Below are positions 1-5,196 of a stretch of DNA of 6,266 bases, piece after piece. Positions within the stretch are counted from its first letter, which is position 1. Every line of letters starts with the position of its first letter. Both the position numbers and the translations under genes were made by a program. Source of the DNA: an uncultured bacterium (lineage in GTDB: Bacteria > Cyanobacteriota > Vampirovibrionia > Gastranaerophilales > Gastranaerophilaceae). Below the pieces are notes generated by a model. It was not told where the DNA came from. It searched no databases and worked only from the letters and a program-made list of their open reading frames with translations. The stretch covers positions 1 through 6,266 of the forward strand of contig USJT01000071.1 of assembly GCA_900555175.1 (NCBI GenBank). Direction: 5' to 3'.

Positions 1-552
1 GGAGTAGCAGCCTTGACAGGTATGGTGATTGCAGGCCGCAAAGGCTATTTGGGTACAAAAGTTCAAAAATTATTAGGGAACGGAGAAAAAAATATAAAAA
101 ATACCACAAATCCTGAAAAGACAGTTAATACAAGTACAAAAGCAATAAAAGAAGCTCCAAAAATTCGACAAGAAACAACTGACATTATAAAAGACGGCAA
201 AAAAGTTGGAATTGAGATTAAAAGCTATAAAGAAAATGACTTAATTTGCACAACTACTAAAACTTTTGATGAAAACGGTAATATTAATAAAATTAATGAA
301 AAATACCCTAGTGGCAGAAGTATTGAAATTGAAAAATCAAAAGTAAATCATAATAATAAAGACTATACCGTATGGGATTATTTTGAAATCCCTGTAAAAG
401 GTTCATGCAAATCAATCAATTTCAAATTTGACAAGAATAACGATTACATATTAAGCTACATTTGCGTATATCCGAAGGACATGCCTGAAATTAAACAAAA
501 ATTAGCTGAAAATGGAGTTAAATTCGGTAAACAATTAACAAATTCACAATAA
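1..552 (+). CDS. Unrecognised protein, 3' part of gene (5' end outside the window)
   Basis: The frame is open from base 1 to the TAA at 550-552 and gives 183 visible residues. A TTG at 13 and an ATG at 22 exist, but neither has a Shine-Dalgarno sequence in view. The codons before them (Gly-Val-Ala-Ala) continue a Gly/Ala-rich helix-like stretch, so the true start probably lies to the left. After that stretch comes a Lys/Thr/Asn-rich low-complexity segment (about visible residues 24-65). A hydrophilic C-terminal part (about 66-180) follows, with alternating short strand-like stretches such as 'TFDENGNINKINEKYPSG'. I see no catalytic motif and do not recognise the family. The 'DENGN...G' pattern recalls the strand-turn-strand repeats of some secreted or toxin-associated proteins, but this is only a resemblance. 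The gene ends 8 bp before a strong hairpin and converges with the 53-aa gene on the other strand. Confidence 0.75.
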   Translation, partial: GVAALTGMVIAGRKGYLGTKVQKLLGNGEKNIKNTTNPEKTVNTSTKAIKEAPKIRQETTDIIKDGKKVGIEIKSYKENDLICTTTKTFDENGNINKINEKYPSGRSIEIEKSKVNHNNKDYTVWDYFEIPVKGSCKSINFKFDKNNDYILSYICVYPKDMPEIKQKLAENGVKFGKQLTNSQ

Positions 553-560
553 AAAACAAA

Positions 561-640
561 ATTAAAGGGTATAACAGAAAAAGCCAATCTATAAATTTTT
601 ACATTGGCTTTTCTGTAAAACTTTAGTTTATCCCTTTAAT
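561..640. terminator. Nested bidirectional hairpin terminator between convergent genes
   Basis: The inner stem pairs 574-588 (ACAGAAAAAGCCAAT) with 603-616 (ATTGGCTTTTCTGT), with one bulged A and a 14-nt loop. An outer perfect 9-bp stem, ATTAAAGGG at 561-569 with CCCTTTAAT at 632-640, encloses it. The core AGCCAAT/ATTGGCT is flanked by an A-run on the left and a T-run on the right, the usual look of an intrinsic terminator that can work in both directions. It lies 8 bp after the stop of the + strand gene and 21 bp after the stop of the 53-aa - strand gene, so one element can end both transcripts. Confidence 0.75.
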
Positions 641-661
641 ATCCTATTTAGACCAAGAATG

Positions 662-823
662 CTATACTAAACCCAAAACTTTTTTGTACCAAGAGAATGT
701 TTCAACTTCAATACCATTGAAAGTTGTTTTCAAGCATTGGTTTCTTAAGTAATCTTCAAATTCATCATTAAATTTGGATTTAGTTGTCTTGTCTTTTGTT
801 GTTTTAGATGCTAACACTGTCAT
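662..823 (-). CDS. Small hypothetical protein, 53 aa
   Basis: This short frame runs from ATG (823-821) to TAG (664-662) and encodes 53 residues. It begins MTVLASKTTKDKTTKSKFND and ends WYKKVLGLV. Four things support it as a real gene. There is a textbook AGGAG at 831-835, 7 nt before the ATG. An extended -10 promoter (TGTTATAAT) lies about 50 nt upstream of the ATG. The gene converges on a hairpin terminator 21 bp beyond the stop. The composition is balanced and protein-like. The N-terminal third is rich in Lys and Thr, the middle is acidic and aromatic (FNDEFEDYL), and a single Cys is at residue 30. There is no signal peptide or clear membrane segment. I do not recognise the family. A small regulatory or phage-like protein is possible, but nothing in the sequence decides this. 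Confidence 0.72.
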   Translation of the reverse strand: MTVLASKTTKDKTTKSKFNDEFEDYLRNQCLKTTFNGIEVETFSWYKKVLGLV

Positions 824-830
824 AGACCTA

Positions 831-835
831 CTCCT
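831..835 (-). promoter_or_regulatory. Shine-Dalgarno site of the 53-aa gene
   Basis: On the - strand this reads AGGAG within AAAAAAGGAGTAGG, 7 nt before the ATG at 823. It is the strongest ribosome-binding site in the window. It fixes the start of the small gene and shows that this organism does use Shine-Dalgarno initiation, in contrast to the tolC gene. Confidence 0.75.
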
Positions 836-877
836 TTTTTGTTTTTTTTAGTTACCCCATATATAATTCATGTTAAA

Positions 878-886
878 ATTATAACA
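878..886 (-). promoter_or_regulatory. Extended -10 promoter of the 53-aa gene
   Basis: The - strand reads TGTTATAAT, a perfect extended -10 element (TG-n-TATAAT) with the hexamer at 878-883. The predicted transcription start is near 871, giving a leader of about 48 nt. At the usual 17-bp spacing there is no good -35 box. A TTGTCA-like hexamer (892-897) is only 8 bp away and so is not correctly placed. Extended -10 promoters can work without a -35 element. Prediction from consensus only. Confidence 0.5.
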
Positions 887-916
887 TATCTTGACAAATT
901 TTTCTAGTGGCACCTA

Positions 917-932
917 TTGATGAAATCATCAA
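917..932. repeat. Perfect 16-bp palindrome upstream of the 53-aa gene
   Basis: TTGATGAAATCATCAA is a perfect inverted repeat (7-bp arms, central AA). It lies at about -46 to -61 relative to the predicted start of transcription of the 53-aa gene, a usual place for a dimeric regulator to bind. The arms are too close together to form a stable RNA hairpin and no T-run follows, so a DNA-binding operator is more likely than a terminator. Function is not shown. Confidence 0.4.
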
Positions 933-1068
933 AATTTGCGCCCTGTTTGCGAAACTTCAATGTAAAATTTTGTAAATAATTTAGAATACAGTATAGACAT
1001 TTGAATATTATCAGTTATAAAAAATAATTTCAATTCACCATACAGCTAATATTGTAAAGCTTTTAAAC

Positions 1069-1108
1069 AAAAAATAATACCGACTTAAAAATGTCGATAT
1101 TATTTTTT
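1069..1108 (-). terminator. Intrinsic terminator of the nitroreductase gene
   Basis: A 16-bp stem pairs 1069-1084 with 1093-1108, with a single mismatch (C at 1080 opposite A at 1097) and an 8-nt loop. It has a CGAC/GTCG core and A/T-rich outer arms. Read on the - strand it starts 15 nt after the stop codon at 1124 and ends in a T-rich tract, as expected for rho-independent termination. Its symmetry means it could also stop transcription arriving from the left. Confidence 0.8.
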
Positions 1109-1123
1109 ATCAAATCATATTTG

Positions 1124-1987
1124 TTATTTTAAATTCCAGAAAAATCTTTGCATTTTTTCTTTAAAATTTAGTTTGCGAAATTCTCCTTTTTGCACGGATT
1201 CAATCTCAAAAGGTTCCGGTTGAACAGTTCTTGCAAATTTTATATCAGGTTCGCCAAACAACATTACATAAGAAGGCTTATAACCAGCAGGAATTTTTAA
1301 ATAATCCGATAATTCAGGCATTACCAAAAGACAAAATTCCGCCAATCCACACCAACAAGTTCCGACATTCATACTTTGAGCATAAAGTTCAAAATAGCTC
1401 AATGCAATCATAGGATCAACATTTGCACAAGGCGCATTCAAAGGAGTTGAAACAACAAGAAGATGAGGAGCGCCACGAAATATTATATCCTCACCTTTTA
1501 AAAATGCGTTTGCATATCTGCTAAATTTGTTTGCAATCGCTTTAACAGGCTTTTTCGTTAATGCGTCAAGTATTCTTTTGTTTACGTGTGAACGAAATTC
1601 ATTCATCACATCAATATCATCAATAAAAGCAAAATGAAGCTTATGGAAATTACGACCTGTCGGAACATATTTCAACATACCCTTTAATTTGTCCATCTTG
1701 GTTTGCGGTAAATTCTCCTGTTTGTAGTGTCTGTAACTTCTTCTCGATTTTATTAAATTCAAAATCATTTCAGGATTTTGGAAATAAATTTTATCAGAAT
1801 CTTCAGGATGCTTATCACACACCGATATTGCACCGACAGGACAAGCTGCAAGACAATGTTGACATTTAAAACATCTTTTTTCATCAATTTGAGGGAACTT
1901 ATCATCATCAAATTGCAAGGCTTTTGCAGAACAATCCTTTACGCAAAGCCCGCAATGAATACATTTGTCCTTATCAACTTCAAACAT
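1124..1987 (-). CDS. 4Fe-4S ferredoxin-nitroreductase fusion protein (287 aa)
   Basis: The N-terminus (residues 1-57) is a two-cluster ferredoxin domain. It has the motifs C9-x2-C12-x2-C15-x3-C19 and C39-x2-C42-x2-C45-x3-C49-Pro, each able to bind one 4Fe-4S cluster. The first motif has Ser in place of the usual Pro after the fourth Cys. The rest (about 75-260) is an FMN-dependent nitroreductase fold. Its signatures are IKSRRSYRHY (79-88; R82, R83 and S84 in the usual FMN-phosphate position), PTGRN (109-113), FRGAP (170-174) and NVGTCWCG (207-214). Such fusions are cytoplasmic flavin oxidoreductases in anaerobes that probably take electrons through the FeS clusters. The physiological substrate is unknown and cannot be read from sequence. 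Translation probably starts at ATG 1987, behind AGGAAGG at 1999-2005 (11-nt spacing, a little long). The gene diverges from tolC and has its own terminator. Confidence 0.9.
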   Translation of the reverse strand: MFEVDKDKCIHCGLCVKDCSAKALQFDDDKFPQIDEKRCFKCQHCLAACPVGAISVCDKHPEDSDKIYFQNPEMILNLIKSRRSYRHYKQENLPQTKMDKLKGMLKYVPTGRNFHKLHFAFIDDIDVMNEFRSHVNKRILDALTKKPVKAIANKFSRYANAFLKGEDIIFRGAPHLLVVSTPLNAPCANVDPMIALSYFELYAQSMNVGTCWCGLAEFCLLVMPELSDYLKIPAGYKPSYVMLFGEPDIKFARTVQPEPFEIESVQKGEFRKLNFKEKMQRFFWNLK

Positions 1988-2028
1988 AATTTTTACCGCC
2001 TTCCTAAATAATAAATTTTACTTTTTTT

Positions 2029-2034
2029 ATTATA
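2029..2034 (-). promoter_or_regulatory. -10 box of the nitroreductase gene promoter
   Basis: The - strand reads TTGTATAAT, with a perfect TATAAT at 2029-2034. Transcription should start near 2022, giving a 35-nt leader that carries the AGGAAGG ribosome-binding site. The region at -35 (about 2052-2058) is poor and falls on the tolC -10 box. This hexamer overlaps the tolC -35 box (2031-2036), so the two divergent promoters occupy the same DNA. Confidence 0.5.
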
Positions 2035-2059
2035 CAAGAAAAATTATTAATGCTATAAT
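2031..2059 (+). promoter_or_regulatory. tolC promoter (-35 TATACA, 17-bp spacer, extended -10)
   Basis: TATACA at 2031-2036 matches TTGACA at four of six positions. An exact 17-bp spacer then leads to TATAAT at 2054-2059, preceded by TG at 2051-2052 (extended -10). The predicted start of transcription is 2066 or 2067, and the ATG begins at 2067. No Shine-Dalgarno sequence is present between the -10 box and the ATG. The element therefore predicts a leaderless message. Confidence 0.6.
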
Positions 2060-2066
2060 TTTAAAT

Positions 2067-3374
2067 ATGAAAAAATTTGTAATACTCATTTTAATATTGC
2101 TCATTTGCCCTGCAAGCTTTGCAGAAAAGAAAGTTGAAAAAATTTCTCTTCAAGAAGCCTTGGACATTGCAGTTGATAATAATATCGACTATCAGGCATC
2201 AAAAATGAATATTGACAAAGCCGTAAATTCCGTAAAAGCGGCAAACAGACTTCAAAACCCCGAGATTAATGCATTCTTTAATATTGGTGATATAGGTCGT
2301 GGAAACCCTCAAGTAGCAGGTGTTAGCGAAAAAATAGAAATTGCAAAACGTGATGCAAGAAAAAAACTTGCTCAATCAAATTTGGAATTGGAAAAAGAAA
2401 ACATTGATTACATAAAATTCGATTTAAAAATGGACGTCAGAGAAGCTTATGTAAACCTTGTTGCCGCAAAAGAAATTCTAAACGTGCTTGAGCAAAGACG
2501 CAAACTGTTAAACGACTTGCTTGCAATTGCAAAAAAACGTGTTGCAGCTCATGAAGTTGAAGAAATTGATGTTATCCAAACAGAAATCGCACTTGATCAG
2601 CTTGTTATTCAAGTAAATACCCAAAAAGCAAATGTAAAAGCTGCAATGTACAATTTTAACAAAGCAATTAATGACAATAATGCAAGTGATGTTCAATATG
2701 ATGCAGAGGATGACAATTTTTCGGACAAAGAAGATTTCATAGCACTTTTAAGCCCAAAACCACTTGCCAAATTGCCATCATTTGATTCAATTAAAGAAAA
2801 TTCTCTTAAAAACAGATATGATATAAAAATTGCAAAACAACAAATTGATGTTGCGAAGAAAAATCTGGTTTATGTAAGCCGTCAAAGAGTTCCTGATATA
2901 GAGCTTCAAGGCGGTTACGGCTTTATGACCCGCGGGATGAGCGAAACAGGTTCATATACAGATGGCGCTTATGCAGGAGCAAACATTGTAAATATACCAC
3001 TTTTTTACACTTATGCCCCTGAAATTCAAAATGCCAAAACTGAAGTTAATCAAGCAGAACTTCATTACATCTCAGTAAAAAACAAGGCAATAAACGATTT
3101 AAACAGCGCTTTTGAAAAATTTGTAACAGCAAAAGTTAATTTGAATTATTATAATGATAATCTTATAAAAAATTCAAAAGATATGATAAAAGTTGCACAA
3201 AAGAACTACGCAAACGGTAAAGCATCTTTAACAACGCTTATCGTAATGGAGCAATCTTACAGATCAATCGTTGCAGGTTATACTTATGCACTCGCAGATT
3301 ATTATAACTGCTGGATTGAATTTTTAAGAGAAGTCAATGCTGAAAAATTTGACTTGGATGAAGAAAGTATATAA
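2067..3374 (+). CDS. TolC-family outer-membrane efflux protein (435 aa)
   Basis: The start at 2067 is chosen because it gives a clear signal peptide: MKK, then a hydrophobic core (residues 4-13), then PASFA with likely signal peptidase I cleavage after Ala19. A longer frame to a TTG at 1965 would bury this signal and overlap the divergent gene. The mature part has the two tandem outer-membrane-factor repeats of TolC/CusC/CzcC proteins. Long Ala/Lys/Glu-rich helices at about 28-66, 86-205, 242-270 and 318-425 alternate with strand segments (about 65-75; 278-315, with GGYGF and NIPLF). The length is usual for the family. Three such proteins would form a channel across the outer membrane and periplasm for a tripartite pump. 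No inner-membrane pump or adaptor gene is in this window, so the partner and substrate are unknown. A lipoprotein is unlikely, since Cys14 follows LLI rather than a proper lipobox. The gene is probably co-transcribed with the downstream adenine deaminase. Confidence 0.88.
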   Translation: MKKFVILILILLICPASFAEKKVEKISLQEALDIAVDNNIDYQASKMNIDKAVNSVKAANRLQNPEINAFFNIGDIGRGNPQVAGVSEKIEIAKRDARKKLAQSNLELEKENIDYIKFDLKMDVREAYVNLVAAKEILNVLEQRRKLLNDLLAIAKKRVAAHEVEEIDVIQTEIALDQLVIQVNTQKANVKAAMYNFNKAINDNNASDVQYDAEDDNFSDKEDFIALLSPKPLAKLPSFDSIKENSLKNRYDIKIAKQQIDVAKKNLVYVSRQRVPDIELQGGYGFMTRGMSETGSYTDGAYAGANIVNIPLFYTYAPEIQNAKTEVNQAELHYISVKNKAINDLNSAFEKFVTAKVNLNYYNDNLIKNSKDMIKVAQKNYANGKASLTTLIVMEQSYRSIVAGYTYALADYYNCWIEFLREVNAEKFDLDEESI

Positions 3375-3415
3375 AAATATAAAAATATAAAAATAAATAA
3401 AAAAGAAAGAAGATT
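3375..3415 (+). other. AT-only spacer between the tolC-like gene and ade
   Basis: The first 31 bases contain only A and T and include imperfect tandem copies of AAAAATAT. There is no hairpin, no clear promoter and no room for a purine riboswitch. The best ribosome-binding candidate for ade is the weak purine run GAAAGAAG ending 3 nt before the ATG at 3416. The simplest reading is a single transcript through both genes. Confidence 0.55.
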
Positions 3416-5146
3416 ATGTCTAAACTTGAAAAAATAATAAAAGTAGCACGAGGGATTGAAAAAGCGGATTTAGTTATAAAAAACGCAAATATAATAAACG
3501 TTTTATCAGAAGAAATCCACAAATGTGATATTGCAATTTCTGACGGAGTAATAGCAGGAATCGGAAAAGATTATGAGGGCAAACAAGAAATTAACATAAA
3601 CGGTGCCTACGTATCACCTGCCTTTATTGACGGGCACGTACACCTTGAAAGTTCAATGCTTTTACCTCATGAATTTGCCAAAGCAGTAGTACCTTGCGGA
3701 ACTACAACTGTTATTACCGATCCGCATGAAATTTCAAATGTTTTAGGCTTGCACGGTATAAGTTACATGCATGAAGCTGTTAAAAATCTTCCGCTCAATG
3801 TCTATACAATGCTGCCTTCTTGCGTTCCGGCAACTCCTTATGAAACATCAGGATTTGATTTGAACAGCTATGATTTGGCACTTTTGATAGATAGTCCTTG
3901 GGTTCTTGGAATTGCTGAAATGATGAATTATTCAGGACTTTTAAATTTAGACAAAAATGTTCTTGCAAAACTTGACCTTGCAAAATCCAAAGGGAAAAGA
4001 ATTGACGGACACGCTCCGTTTTTAAGCGGGAAAGATTTATGTGCATACGTTGCAAGCGGCGTAAAATCAGATCATGAATGTACTACTCCTGAAGAAGCTA
4101 TTGAGAAAATTCGTCTTGGAATGTACATTATGATTAGAGAAGGTACAGCCGCAAAAGATTTGGATGCTCTTATTCCTGTTTTAAAAGAAAAAAATACCCG
4201 CAAATGTATGTTTGTAACCGATGACAGACATCCAAAAGATTTAAAAGTTCATATCAATGATATGGTTAGACGCGCGGTTGAAGCAGGTGTTGATGTTATA
4301 AAAGCCGTACAAATAGGAAGCCTCAACACAGCAGAATATTTTGGGCTTAAAAATCAAGGCGCAGTAGCACCTGGATATCGGGCAGATTTGCTTATCTTAC
4401 CTGATTTAAAAAGCTTTAAGCCTGACATCGTAATAAAAGACGGAAAAATTGTTGCAGAAAACGGAGAACTTTTAAAATCATTTACAAAATTTGAAAAACC
4501 GTCTGTAAGAAGTTCAATAAACGTCAGATGGATAGAAGAAAAAGATTTTACAATCAAAGGAACATCTAAATTTGTAAACACAATTGAAATCATACCTCAT
4601 CAGCTTGTAACAAAATCTTCTATATGCGAAGCAAAATTTGAAAACGGACTTTTAAACAGCAACATTGAAACAGATACTCTTAAAATCCTTGTTATGGAAC
4701 GTCACCGTGCAACAGGTAATATCGGAAAAGGATTTGTAAAAGGATTTAACCTCAAATCAGGAGCTATCGCATCAACAGTTGCACACGATTCACACAATAT
4801 GATTATTATAGGTACAAACGACTTTGATATGTACACTGCTGCTGTTGAACTTGTTAAAATGCAGGGTGGTAAAATTGTTGTTAAAGACGGGAAAGTACTT
4901 GCGAAATTACCGCTTCCGATAGCAGGTTTAATTTCTGATAAGGATTTTGAATACGTAGTTCAGCATTGTGAAGACTTAAACAAAGCTGTAAAAGAACTTG
5001 GCTGCACATTAGATGATGCCTTTATGACTATGGGATTTTTATCATTACCTGTAATTCCTGAATTAAAAATTACGGATAAGGGCTTGTTCAGTACAAAAAA
5101 ATGGGATTTTGTAGATATTAATCCCGAAAATGTTTTGAGTAAGTAA
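3416..5146 (+). CDS. ade: Adenine deaminase (576 aa)
   Basis: This metal-dependent amidohydrolase (EC 3.5.4.2) converts adenine to hypoxanthine and ammonia for purine salvage in the cytoplasm. The sequence shows an N-terminal strand domain (about 18-68). The catalytic barrel follows, with GHVHLESSM (H74, H76), DPHEI (102-106), GIAEMM (E167), DGHAP (H199), SDHE (H220), REGTAA (241-246) and VTDDRHP (D269/D270). These supply the expected metal ligands and active-site acid. AVAPGYRADLL (316-326) marks the return to the strand domain. The C-terminal domain typical of this subfamily has MERHRATGNIGKGF (427-440), VAHDSHN (455-461) and LPLPIAGL (498-505), as in Escherichia coli Ade. The length matches the family and no key residue is missing. 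The weak ribosome-binding site is the only oddity. It follows the tolC-like gene by 41 bp and ends at a strong terminator. Confidence 0.95.
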   Translation: MSKLEKIIKVARGIEKADLVIKNANIINVLSEEIHKCDIAISDGVIAGIGKDYEGKQEININGAYVSPAFIDGHVHLESSMLLPHEFAKAVVPCGTTTVITDPHEISNVLGLHGISYMHEAVKNLPLNVYTMLPSCVPATPYETSGFDLNSYDLALLIDSPWVLGIAEMMNYSGLLNLDKNVLAKLDLAKSKGKRIDGHAPFLSGKDLCAYVASGVKSDHECTTPEEAIEKIRLGMYIMIREGTAAKDLDALIPVLKEKNTRKCMFVTDDRHPKDLKVHINDMVRRAVEAGVDVIKAVQIGSLNTAEYFGLKNQGAVAPGYRADLLILPDLKSFKPDIVIKDGKIVAENGELLKSFTKFEKPSVRSSINVRWIEEKDFTIKGTSKFVNTIEIIPHQLVTKSSICEAKFENGLLNSNIETDTLKILVMERHRATGNIGKGFVKGFNLKSGAIASTVAHDSHNMIIIGTNDFDMYTAAVELVKMQGGKIVVKDGKVLAKLPLPIAGLISDKDFEYVVQHCEDLNKAVKELGCTLDDAFMTMGFLSLPVIPELKITDKGLFSTKKWDFVDINPENVLSK

Positions 5147-5147
5147 A

Positions 5148-5180
5148 AAAAAATGCCATCTTTAAAAGATGGCATTTTTT
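5148..5180. terminator. Bidirectional terminator between ade and the PilZ gene
   Basis: A hairpin core ATGCCATC (5153-5160) pairs with GATGGCAT (5168-5175), extended inward by TTT/AAA pairs. An A-run on the left (5147-5153) and a T-run on the right (5175-5180) flank it. It starts directly after the ade stop codon, and 16 bp after the stop of the converging PilZ gene (5197). It can therefore end both transcripts. Confidence 0.88.
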
Positions 5181-5196
5181 ATATTTTATTTATTAT

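Larger units (their letters stand above)
824..1123. other. Non-coding stretch between the 53-aa gene and the nitroreductase gene
   Basis: These 300 bases hold the promoter and leader of the 53-aa gene, the 917-932 palindrome, and a short direct repeat of TTTGCG (935-940 and 946-951, 11 bp apart). At the far end is the terminator of the nitroreductase gene (1069-1108). The only frames (19 and 23 codons) lack ribosome-binding sites. From about 955 to 1068 I see only AT-rich sequence with no recognisable element. Confidence 0.6.

Noticed and set aside
891..920. + strand promoter starting with TTGACA at 891-896
   Set aside because: The hexamer matches the -35 consensus, but at 16-18 bp there is no acceptable -10 box, and no + strand gene follows.
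921..980. 19-codon + strand frame (MKSSKF...) at about 921
   Set aside because: It has no ribosome-binding site, is very short, and its start overlaps the palindrome.
1231..1413. + strand frame of 60 codons, and the one at 1778-2011
   Set aside because: Both are antisense to the well-supported ferredoxin-nitroreductase gene and have no ribosome-binding site.
1965..2066. Longer N-terminus for the TolC-like protein (TTG start)
   Set aside because: It would overlap the divergent nitroreductase gene, place the signal peptide internally, and read through the promoter region.
2080..2110. Lipoprotein signal in the TolC-like protein (Cys14)
   Set aside because: The residue before Cys is Ile, not Gly/Ala/Ser, and a good signal peptidase I site (SFA) follows five residues later.
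3375..3415. Purine riboswitch in front of ade
   Set aside because: The spacer is only 41 bp and almost pure A/T. There is no room for the aptamer and none of its conserved bases is present.
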